DNA of 18,337 nucleotides from contig JAEZAA010000205.1 of assembly GCA_023430625.1 (NCBI GenBank), forward strand, positions 1 through 18,337, in the 5' to 3' direction. The notes under the pieces were generated by a model that was given only the letters and a program-made list of their open reading frames with translations, was not told the DNA's origin and ran no database searches. Below, one piece after another: positions 7,817 to 14,240 of this stretch. Position numbers and translations under genes: made by a program. The DNA is from Pseudomonadota bacterium (lineage in GTDB: Bacteria; Pseudomonadota; Gammaproteobacteria; Pseudomonadales; Oleiphilaceae). Within the stretch, counting starts at the first letter, position 1. The number at the start of each line of letters is the position of its first letter.

Positions 7817-7832
7817 TGGTCCGCTTGTTGCA
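7817..7832 (+). promoter_or_regulatory. Sigma-54 (RpoN) promoter of the PEP-CTERM gene
   Basis: TGGTCCGCTTGTTGCA matches 10 of the 12 defined positions of the consensus TGGCACG-N4-TTGCA and keeps the invariant GG-N10-GC spacing. Transcription would start near 7843, about 70 bases before the ATG at 7913. The -12 half also lies in an inverted repeat, GTTGCA (7827-7832) and TGCAAC (7843-7848), which could be a repressor site. Sigma-54 control by a PrsK/PrsR-type two-component system is established for PEP-CTERM genes in several proteobacteria. Confidence 0.7.
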
Positions 7833-7912
7833 CTTGTTAGTTTGCAACCACTGTCAGTGAAGACGTGCTGTTGCGCCCTCAAACAAGTCTCTTTCAAATC
7901 AAGGACAGAACA

Positions 7913-8569
7913 ATGAAAAAGAGCCATTTAGCGACCGCCTTAGCCGTATTACTGGGTGCCAACGCAGCTCAGGCTGCTACTTATGAGTTTGAAGACCTGA
8001 TCGATGACTGGTCAATCCTGGGCTTTCCTTCCGGTACCGCGGTCATTACCGAAGGCCACCCCTTCACCTACACCCACGATATCAACCAGGAAGTAAACTT
8101 TGCGGCCGGCGATCAGGTTGTCGAAGCATTCCTCGAACTGGACTTCACCAACGATCTGACGGATGACCACGGCAGCTTCCTGAAGCTCAAGTGGGACTTC
8201 CGCGAATACGTCACGGTTGGCTTCAATGGCACTACCTGGGAAAATCTGGGCGAAGTGGACAACGGCCAGTATGAGCTCGTGCTGAACGTCGACTGGCTCA
8301 ACGATGACGGATTGCTGGATGTCACCATCAATGTGGAGGGCGGCAGTGACATGATGAGTGCCCAAGCGATTCTGGGCAAAGCCAGTGTTGGAGGTGGCCA
8401 TGGCCACCATGGTAAGAAGGAAATTCCTGCCATCGCCTGGCTGGATCATTCCCGTCTTTACGGAACGGCCAAAACGCCTGAAGTCTCCGTGCCAGAGCCA
8501 AGCTCCGTTGCACTGCTGGGTCTGGGCCTGTTAGGTTTGGGCATGGCTCGCCGTCGTAAGCAAGCCTAA
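7913..8569 (+). CDS. PEP-CTERM sorting domain-containing secreted protein
   Basis: Exported 218-residue protein with a signal peptide (cleavage likely after AQA at 19-21) and, at 193-218, a textbook PEP-CTERM signal: VPEP motif, a hydrophobic helix rich in Leu and Gly, and a final RRRK cluster. Such proteins are processed at the inner membrane by an exosortase and delivered to the surface or matrix. The middle is acidic, probably beta-rich (many Asp, Glu, aromatic residues) and contains a His-rich segment GGHGHHGKK at about 158-166 that could bind metal. I recognise no enzymatic domain. The ATG at 7913 is chosen because AAGGA lies 7 bases upstream and it starts the signal peptide exactly; an in-frame ATG at 7865 would add 16 unlikely residues. 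A sigma-54 promoter precedes it and a strong hairpin follows. No exosortase gene is in the window. Confidence 0.92.
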   Translation: MKKSHLATALAVLLGANAAQAATYEFEDLIDDWSILGFPSGTAVITEGHPFTYTHDINQEVNFAAGDQVVEAFLELDFTNDLTDDHGSFLKLKWDFREYVTVGFNGTTWENLGEVDNGQYELVLNVDWLNDDGLLDVTINVEGGSDMMSAQAILGKASVGGGHGHHGKKEIPAIAWLDHSRLYGTAKTPEVSVPEPSSVALLGLGLLGLGMARRRKQA

Positions 8570-8579
8570 TCCTGTTGCC

Positions 8580-8617
8580 GGGACCGCCGGGGAATGTCGC
8601 CCTCCCCGCGCGGTCCC
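8580..8617 (+). terminator. GC-rich hairpin terminator after the PEP-CTERM gene
   Basis: GGGACCGC (8580-8587) pairs with GCGGTCCC (8610-8617), and CGGGGA (8588-8593) with TCCCCG (8603-8608), leaving a 9-base loop and one bulge. It begins 10 bases after the stop codon. Only a short T-rich run (GTTTCTTG) follows, so termination may be partial. Confidence 0.6.
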
Positions 8618-8803
8618 GCGCAGTTTCTTGCTCTATCAGGCCTATCTTGCTCATCCCGCCTGTCTCCCTCGTCCCTACCTCCGATCTACGTCTCTCTGTT
8701 GATAAGCACTAGCCTCCCTCACGTTGGTCGTTTCGACTTTGGACACTACAACAACTCTGGAATCGACGAATCCAGCTACTTACCAGGGAGACCATTGCCG
8801 GTC

Positions 8804-9760
8804 ATGAGGATTTCATCCGCATCGGAAACCGCCCTGCTCGCGTTGGGCCGGGCGCTGCAGGCAGAGAACTACAGCTTTACTACTGTGACGCCCGCCACCC
8901 ATGCCAGGGTGAATGGCCGCGCCGGCAACGAGTGGGCCCGCGACCTGGCCGGTGTGTTTGGCTGGAGCCGTCCATTTCGCCAGGAGCTGCTGCCGCCCAG
9001 CCTGTTCGAACTGATGACACAAGCGGAGGTGCTGATTCCCCAGGAATATGGCTGGCGCAGTCGGGTACGCGCCTCCACCCTCAACGGCATGCTGTTCTTT
9101 CATTCGGCCTTTCCCACCGAGGCGGCCGATGCCGTGTTCTTTGGGCCGGATACCTACCGCTTCGCTCAGACTATTCAGCGTCATCTGGCCCAACAGACGC
9201 AACCACTCGGGCGCGCCGTCGACATCGGCTGCGGGGCCGGACCCGGCGCCATCCTGATCAGTGCCGCGCAGCCCGCCACCGAGGTACTGGCGGTGGATAT
9301 CAATGACCAGGCCCTGCAACTGACCCGCGTTAACGCCGCCCTTGCCTATCGGGACGCCGTCCACACCTGTCATAGCAATCTGCTGCATGATGTTCCCGGC
9401 GAGTTCGACCTCATTGTGGCTAACCCGCCCTATCTGAACGATCCCGCCGAACGCGCCTACCGCCATGGCGGGGGCGCCTTGGGCGCGGCACTGTCGCTGG
9501 CGATCGTCGATACCGCCCTGGAACGCCTGGCGCCCGGTGGCAGTTTGCTCCTCTACACCGGTGTTGCCATGAAAGATGGCCAGGATCCTTTCTGGCAGGC
9601 GGTACGACCAAGCCTGACGCCAGCCCGCTTCAGTTGTCACTATCAGGAACTGGATCCGGATGTGTTTGGCGAAGAACTGCTGGAGCCGGCCTACGCAGAC
9701 GCTGACCGGATTGCCGCGGTGGAACTGAAAGTCACCCGTGCGCCCGCCGCATTCGCCTGA
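8804..9760 (+). CDS. Class I SAM-dependent methyltransferase, HemK/PrmC-like NPPY type
   Basis: The 318-residue protein has a C-terminal Rossmann methyltransferase domain from about 135: motif I VDIGCGAGPGA (139-149), an acidic end of strand 2 in VLAVDIND (161-168) and the catalytic NPPY (207-210), which in this fold methylates planar amide or exocyclic amino nitrogens (protein glutamine, rRNA or DNA adenine). The N-terminal 100 or so residues do not match the usual PrmC or RlmB-type N-domains that I know, so the substrate is unassigned. The ATG at 8804 is preferred; GGGAG at 8786-8790 is 13 bases away, and an in-frame TTG at 8795 is closer to it. An in-frame ATG at 8594 lies inside the preceding terminator hairpin. 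The gene stands alone between the PEP-CTERM terminator and a convergent operon. Confidence 0.85.
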   Translation: MRISSASETALLALGRALQAENYSFTTVTPATHARVNGRAGNEWARDLAGVFGWSRPFRQELLPPSLFELMTQAEVLIPQEYGWRSRVRASTLNGMLFFHSAFPTEAADAVFFGPDTYRFAQTIQRHLAQQTQPLGRAVDIGCGAGPGAILISAAQPATEVLAVDINDQALQLTRVNAALAYRDAVHTCHSNLLHDVPGEFDLIVANPPYLNDPAERAYRHGGGALGAALSLAIVDTALERLAPGGSLLLYTGVAMKDGQDPFWQAVRPSLTPARFSCHYQELDPDVFGEELLEPAYADADRIAAVELKVTRAPAAFA

Positions 9761-9783
9761 CGACAGCCGGAAGGCTTAGGTCG

Positions 9784-9805
9784 TAGGGCCTGCCGCTTCG
9801 CCCTA
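9784..9805 (+). terminator. Hairpin downstream of the methyltransferase
   Basis: TAGGGC (9784-9789) and GCCCTA (9800-9805) form a 6-bp stem with a 10-base loop, 23 bases after the stop codon. No T-tract follows on the plus strand, so the terminator role is uncertain. Confidence 0.35.
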
Positions 9806-9822
9806 AAGGCTGGCCGATGACC

Positions 9823-9882
9823 AGAAGAAGAAAAAAGAGGGAGTCGGACACAAAGATCGCGTCGGGGTGTTCGCGAACTCCC
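9823..9882 (-). terminator. Factor-independent terminator of the lipase unit
   Basis: Read on the minus strand, GGGAGT (9877-9882) and the nested TCGCG/CGCGA stem (9872-9876 with 9857-9861) close with ACTCCC (9839-9844). A TCTTTTTTCTTCTTCTGG tract (9821-9838) follows at once. A nested stem plus a T-rich tail about 120 bases past the stop codon at 10003 is a good intrinsic terminator. Confidence 0.7.
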
Positions 9883-9915
9883 TAAAGGACCGGGGACTAC
9901 CACCGGTTTCCGGAT

Positions 9916-9948
9916 GCCGAACGGACAGGAAGATCCGACCCGTTCGGC
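9916..9948. repeat. Perfect 9-bp inverted repeat in the convergent gap
   Basis: GCCGAACGG (9916-9924) and CCGTTCGGC (9940-9948) flank a 15-base spacer. It is a strong stem on either strand, located between the terminator at 9823-9882 and the end of the gene at 10003. A further weaker hairpin, GCCTG...CAGGC, is at 9968-9988. Confidence 0.7.
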
Positions 9949-10002
9949 TGCAGTGCAGCGCCCGCTTGCCTGCCGTTAACCGCCAGGCGGGTGCCAGAAC
10001 CT

Positions 10003-10605
10003 CTAGGATTTTTCGACACTGAAGTTGATACCGATCCGGGCCGCTTCCTCTGCCGCGCGTCGTCTGCGCTCCTGGGGATCAGGAACAAGATCGGTGAGCA
10101 GCGACATCTGCATCTGTTGCGCATAGGCGGCATCAAGCTCCCGGTTGGCAACGCGCTGCGGAATCTCGTCGAGCAGCTGCTGGGCCAAGGCTTCCCGTTG
10201 TGTGGCCTGGGCGGCATCCGCCTCTTTCCACAACTCCCATTGCTTGGCGAACCGCAGATGGTTCACCAGCCGCACCAGCTCCTGGTCGGGATCCGGATGC
10301 TGACTCGCCGCCTGCTTCAGCACATTCCACTCGATGAGCGAGACAAAAACCGGCCGCTCCGTCAGCGGCGCGGTAATGGGCGGCACACCCAGCTCGCGCG
10401 CGGCAGCCTGATTGGCGGCCAGCTGATCCTCTGCCAGCGCTTCGGTATCCAGCTCCTCGAGTTCAGCGCCGGCCATCGATTGCGCGGACGCCGGAGCAGA
10501 TTCCGGCGCTGTCGGCTGCGGCGCTGGCGATCCACGCCACCAGAGGGACAGGCCGCCCGCGACCACCACAACAGCTAGAATGGCGATCCATGTTTTACCT
10601 TGCAT
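10003..10605 (-). CDS. Membrane-anchored helical protein downstream of the lipase, function unknown
   Basis: I do not recognise a family. The 200-residue product has one N-terminal membrane helix (about 6-24, followed by WWR), a Pro/Ala-rich linker (about 26-45) and a charged, predominantly helical periplasmic part rich in Gln, Glu, Ala and Leu. It contains the stretch PDPQERRRRAAEEAARIG near the end. The layout recalls lipase-specific foldases (anchor, Ala/Pro linker, helical body), and the gene directly follows a secreted lipase gene, 106 bases downstream. It is much shorter than LifO foldases (about 340 residues), however, and lacks their RxxFDY motif, so a chaperone role is only inference. 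The ATG at 10603-10605 has AAGGGAG about 9 bases upstream. A factor-independent terminator follows. Confidence 0.75.
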   Translation of the reverse strand: MQGKTWIAILAVVVVAGGLSLWWRGSPAPQPTAPESAPASAQSMAGAELEELDTEALAEDQLAANQAAARELGVPPITAPLTERPVFVSLIEWNVLKQAASQHPDPDQELVRLVNHLRFAKQWELWKEADAAQATQREALAQQLLDEIPQRVANRELDAAYAQQMQMSLLTDLVPDPQERRRRAAEEAARIGINFSVEKS

Positions 10606-10711
10606 CGTTGAATACTCCCTTCGCCTTGATCAAGCTTTGGTCAGAATTCCGTGCCAAAGGCCCCTCCGCGCACCCGGACTGGATGACGGAGGCGCCTTTA
10701 AAGCGCGGCAC

Positions 10712-12505
10712 TTACCAGCTGGTCGGCGCCGGCGGCTTCACGGTGAACGAATAGGTCTGACCCGCGCCGGACATCAGCGTGGTGAACAGGCCGGTAAACA
10801 GGCCACAGCCTGACATGGGCGGGAACGCGGTGGTGCCGTTGAAGCGCAGGTTGCCGTTACCCAGCGAGGAGACGGGACCGTCGAAACTGAGCGGGAAGAC
10901 CACGGGGCTTTCGGTTTTGCAGCCGAACGGGATCTGCAGCGCGCCAAACCCGGCCGATGCCACCGTCAGGTCGGTGTAGACCGTGCCATTGACCTGCAAT
11001 TGGCCATCGTTATCCAGACTTGCGCTGCCGCTGACCGGTTGTGTCGCCTCCACGGCAATTTTGACATCCAGCGGCAGGATAATGTTCAGCTTCTGCAGGA
11101 AGGCCGGCACCGTCAGGTTGCCATCCAGGGTCTGCGCCGTCATGTCGGTATCCGCCGAGAAGCGAGACTCCGGCGGCAGGGTGACATCCTGTCTCAGGGT
11201 CTTCAGACCAATGGTGGCATCCAGCAGCCAGTCGGTCAGCGACACGACAAAGTTGCCGCCACCGGGGTTGGCGGTCGACTCGGGCCGCGGCTTGTTGGTG
11301 TTACAGCTGCCAACCGCGCGCTTGCCGGAGAAGCGGTCATCGAGCCAGGACAGCACATAAGGCGCCGCCTGGAACTGGGTGACGATGTGCTCGCTGGGAA
11401 AGACATCGAAGGTGACGTTGCTGTAGGTCTGGCAGTACTGCTCTTTCAGTGCCAGGTGCTGTTCCAGCGGGATGAATTCATCCGCTTGCCCGTGATACTG
11501 ATACAGCGGGACCTGAATCGGCCCACCGCCCAGGTTCTGCTCCGTGACCCGCTGGTTCACGGATGGAATGGTCAGCAGCTCCGGCATGGACTGATGAGCC
11601 AAGGTGTAATCCGCAATCCGTTCGTTCATCACATCGAACAGCGCCTCAAACACGCACTGCTGCTTGGCGGTTGCCATCATGGTAAGACCACGGGCATTGG
11701 CCAGCTCGTTGATGGGGATATCGTCCGGATACTGCGTGCTCAGACCGATGATCGCCTGCATCAGGAAGGACGCGCCGGTGTTGCCGTCGAGGAAGTTGGC
11801 GATGGACGGGAAATCTGCTGGCGTGCCCCCGGCGGCAATGCCGACCAGGTTGAGGTTTGGCGCGTAGCTCTTTTGCAGCTCACCGGCCCAGGCGGCGGTT
11901 TGTCCGCCTTGGGAGTAGCCCCAGATGGCCGCCTTGGCGTTGGAGCGGATGCCGACGCCCGGAATTTGGCTGGCCGCCGTGAAAATATCCAGCACCGCAT
12001 GGCCCTGGGCCTTGCCCGCCAGGTAGGTCGGCGTGTCGCCGTTGGTATAACCCGGGTTATCGGAAACCAGCACCGCATAACCTTCCTTCAGGGCGGCGGC
12101 AATGTTGGCGCTTTCGTAATCGGTGCCGTTACTGAGCTGAACCGAGGGTGCACAGTCCTGTGCCAGACCGTGGGTGCCCACCGCATAGGAGATCACCGGA
12201 CGCGGCGTCCAGCCGATCCAGAGGGCGGTCGGTACCATCACGGTGCCGGTCACCACGTTCGGTGCGCCAAGCGCGTCGGTGGAGCGGTACATCACATGCC
12301 AGGCATTCACCTTGGGCGCGTCCGGCCCCAGATCGACAGTAGCCTTGCGGTACCAGATCAGATCGCCATGATCTCCTTCCAGCTGAGCTGGCGGCGTATA
12401 GAAAGAAGAATTGCCAGGACCGACGACCGGAGCGGCCTGGACCAGAATTGGGGAAAGAGCCAGAGCAGCGGCGAGCCCGGCTGTCACCAAGGTTGAAGTT
12501 TTCAT
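10712..12505 (-). CDS. Secretory lipase (LIP family alpha/beta hydrolase) with extra C-terminal domain
   Basis: Exported serine hydrolase of 597 residues, likely a triacylglycerol lipase or esterase. A signal peptide ends near VQA (22-24). The hydrolase domain (about 30-395) carries the nucleophile elbow GYSQGG (Ser198), the acid in YHGQADEFIP (Asp342) and the histidine in PSEHIVT (His373), as in secretory lipases (PF03583 type). From about 410 follows a separate region of about 190 residues, probably beta-rich, with paired cysteines (FGCK near 529, SGCGLF near 567) and the pattern FPPMSGCGL...TTLMSGAGQTYSFTV. It resembles a domain of secreted actinobacterial envelope proteins; that comparison is from memory. 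The ATG at 12503-12505 is used; a GTG immediately before it (12506-12508) also fits AAAGGG upstream. The AraC-type regulator gene lies 193 bases upstream and a membrane-anchored helical protein downstream. Confidence 0.9.
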   Translation of the reverse strand: MKTSTLVTAGLAAALALSPILVQAAPVVGPGNSSFYTPPAQLEGDHGDLIWYRKATVDLGPDAPKVNAWHVMYRSTDALGAPNVVTGTVMVPTALWIGWTPRPVISYAVGTHGLAQDCAPSVQLSNGTDYESANIAAALKEGYAVLVSDNPGYTNGDTPTYLAGKAQGHAVLDIFTAASQIPGVGIRSNAKAAIWGYSQGGQTAAWAGELQKSYAPNLNLVGIAAGGTPADFPSIANFLDGNTGASFLMQAIIGLSTQYPDDIPINELANARGLTMMATAKQQCVFEALFDVMNERIADYTLAHQSMPELLTIPSVNQRVTEQNLGGGPIQVPLYQYHGQADEFIPLEQHLALKEQYCQTYSNVTFDVFPSEHIVTQFQAAPYVLSWLDDRFSGKRAVGSCNTNKPRPESTANPGGGNFVVSLTDWLLDATIGLKTLRQDVTLPPESRFSADTDMTAQTLDGNLTVPAFLQKLNIILPLDVKIAVEATQPVSGSASLDNDGQLQVNGTVYTDLTVASAGFGALQIPFGCKTESPVVFPLSFDGPVSSLGNGNLRFNGTTAFPPMSGCGLFTGLFTTLMSGAGQTYSFTVKPPAPTSW

Positions 12506-12698
12506 CACAATAAACCCTTTGAGGAGGTGTTGTTGTTATGCATACCCCGGCCACGCCTCCGTCCATGAGCGGGCTTCGCGCAACCAGGGGAATATCCAGT
12601 CTAAAAGCGGATGGAAGCAGAGTGCAGGATGTTTCCGGACATTGTTCGGTTAGATCTGGCCATCCGCTGGCAGGTAACCGGAGACAGTGCTGCCCGCG

Positions 12699-13853
12699 TC
12701 AGCCCATGGAGGCCGAAGGATCAGACAGAAGCTCCTCCGATCGATAAGCCGGCGCAGCCGGTTGCAGTTGGGCCTGCACCTGCTCCTGAAATGCCTTGGG
12801 CGACAATCCCGTCCAGCGGCGAAAGGCCTTGGCAAAGGCCGAGGAATCCGCGTACCCCAACAACAGCGACACTTCTGTCACCGAATTGCCTCCGCGCAGG
12901 AAATACTCCCGCGCCAGTTTGTGGCGCACCGCGTCCAGTTCCTTCTGATAGGAAGTGCCGTCCTCGGCCAGTTTGCGGCGCATGGTCCGGCTGCTCATAC
13001 CCAGCTCGCTGGCGGCATTTTCCAGGGAGGGAAAGGCGCCATAGTAGCGCAGCAGCAGGCGGCGAAGGCGCAGCGGCAACAGCCGCATGGCACGGGTGGG
13101 AATATTCTCGAACAGGGTCCGCTCGGCCGACATGGCCATCAGCCGGTTGGCCAGGGGCAATTCATAGTCCGCCAGGGCGCGGTTGCCCACGATGCGGGTT
13201 TCAGCCTGATTGAAGCGCACCGGACAACGGAAATAACGCCGGTAAATGTGTCCCCAGGCGGGCTCCGGGTAGCTGAAATCGACACTGTAGGGCTGGTTCT
13301 CGCCGCCCACCAGATGCAGAAAGATGTTGTAGAAGCTGACCATGTTCAGCTCAAAGAAGAAGTGCGTGTAGGGCGCGAGGGACACGTTTTCGTCGAAGGT
13401 CAGCATGCCCAGGTCGCCTTCCTCCCGGATGCTCATCTCCAGCGGAGGAAACAGCTCGGCACAGTAGCGGCACACGGTTTCCAGGCATTGGCGGAGCGTC
13501 GGCTGGGTGACGGCCGCCACCCCGGCCATGCCGTGGTGGGAGATCGTCATGAGATTGCCCATGGCGAGCCCCAGGTAGGGCATCTTCAGGGTCTGCACCG
13601 CCTGGTCCACCAGTGCCAGGCACTGGCGGGTGCTGATAAAGCGCCCTTCGGCCCCGGGCCGGTAATCGATCTTGGCATTGCGATAGAACGCCTGCTGGTC
13701 GATGCCGATGATCACTTCAATGATTTCATGGGGATTGTGCAGACTGAACTGGCTGCGCTGGTTCAACCAATCCGCTTCCAGGATGATGCCCTTGCGGAGA
13801 TCGAAGTAGGTCTGCATATGTCCCAAGGGAATGCATTCGGTATCAAGATCCAT
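12699..13853 (-). CDS. AraC-family transcriptional regulator with arabinose-binding-like N-terminal domain
   Basis: DNA-binding activator or repressor of 384 residues. The N-terminal two thirds match the Arabinose_bd-type domain (PF12625) of OruR/ArgR-like AraC regulators (for example the GNLMTISHHGMAGVAAVTQPTL segment). The C-terminal HTH_18 domain (about 265-365) shows ENAASELGMSSRTMRRKLAEDG for the first helix-turn-helix and VTEVSLLLGYADSSAFAKAFRRWTGLSP for the second with the AraC signature. The ATG at 13851-13853 has GAGG 6 bases upstream. Upstream lie several TCACAC/GTGTGA half-sites, possible binding sites for this protein. The lipase gene follows on the same strand and an alpha/beta hydrolase is divergent, so control of lipid or ester use is a reasonable inference; the effector is unknown. 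Confidence 0.92.
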   Translation of the reverse strand: MDLDTECIPLGHMQTYFDLRKGIILEADWLNQRSQFSLHNPHEIIEVIIGIDQQAFYRNAKIDYRPGAEGRFISTRQCLALVDQAVQTLKMPYLGLAMGNLMTISHHGMAGVAAVTQPTLRQCLETVCRYCAELFPPLEMSIREEGDLGMLTFDENVSLAPYTHFFFELNMVSFYNIFLHLVGGENQPYSVDFSYPEPAWGHIYRRYFRCPVRFNQAETRIVGNRALADYELPLANRLMAMSAERTLFENIPTRAMRLLPLRLRRLLLRYYGAFPSLENAASELGMSSRTMRRKLAEDGTSYQKELDAVRHKLAREYFLRGGNSVTEVSLLLGYADSSAFAKAFRRWTGLSPKAFQEQVQAQLQPAAPAYRSEELLSDPSASMG

Positions 13854-14240
13854 TGGCTACCTCACACTATTGCACCAGGCGCGGCAGCAACTGGTCCCGA
13901 TGCCGCGGCATGCAAGCTCGGCGCAGTTACCCCTTCTGCGCTCCGGCCTCTATCCCAGGGAATCTACCATTGACCAATGTCACAATGTGTGATGATTTGC
14001 TCAAAGATCACACTTGGTATGCCCCCGCTCCCGGTGAAGCGGATTGTAAGAAGTAACGAGTCACACCGGCCGGTCCGATCTGGCCAAGCTGCGGTTAATT
14101 CTGTCCAGCCTCGCCCAAAGCCCTGATCTGCGGCGACATCTGCCTATGGTGTCCACTCCCTTCCGACCACCGATGATTCACTCTTGCGGCTTGACCGATG
14201 TCCGACACCCAGGTTCTAGACTCGAGGCTTTCCCAATCGA
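13854..14240. other. Divergent regulatory region between the AraC regulator and the alpha/beta hydrolase
   Basis: These 387 bases hold no credible gene. They contain a cluster of TCACA(C) half-sites (see 13980-14013) and further direct copies of TCACAC at 13862-13867 and 14061-14066. Promoters for both divergent genes are expected here, but I could not place a clear -35/-10 pair. Confidence 0.55.
13980..14013. promoter_or_regulatory. Candidate AraC-regulator operator
   Basis: TCACA (13980-13984) and TGTGA (13988-13992) form a perfect dyad with a 3-base spacer. The overlapping GTGTGA (13987-13992) is the inverse of TCACAC at 14008-14013, 21 bases away. Two-turn spacing of half-sites upstream of an AraC-family gene suits autoregulation, but the sites have not been tied to a protein. 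Confidence 0.45.

Larger units (their letters stand above)
7522..7912. other. Regulatory intergenic region upstream of the PEP-CTERM gene
   Basis: The 391 bases include a small hairpin after the Lnt-like gene (TCCCTG-TTA-CAGGGA, 7585-7599), a lower-GC stretch from about 7630 to 7810, a 23-base dyad at 7734-7756 and a sigma-54-type promoter at 7817-7832. A 62-codon minus-strand frame (7645-7833) has no recognisable family and a badly spaced ribosome site; it is not called. Confidence 0.6.

Noticed and set aside
7645..7833. 62-codon minus-strand frame in the PEP-CTERM upstream region
   Set aside because: No recognisable similarity, the purine-rich stretch is only two bases from its inner ATG, and it overlaps the sigma-54 promoter and dyad; treated as non-coding.
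8594..8803. 70-codon upstream extension of the methyltransferase
   Set aside because: Its ATG lies in the loop of the preceding terminator hairpin and the translated stretch is low-complexity Ser/Pro/Leu without family similarity.
10003..10605. Naming the protein LifO (lipase foldase)
   Set aside because: Too short and without the RxxFDY motif; only the general layout agrees.
11000..12496. Long plus-strand open frame (498 codons) opposite the lipase gene
   Set aside because: It is antisense to a gene with signal peptide and full catalytic triad; its translation shows no domain, only the composition expected of the complementary strand of a GC-rich gene.
12687..13973. 428-codon plus-strand frame opposite the AraC-type regulator
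   Set aside because: Antisense shadow of a gene with clear sensor and HTH domains; no ribosome site and no recognisable family.
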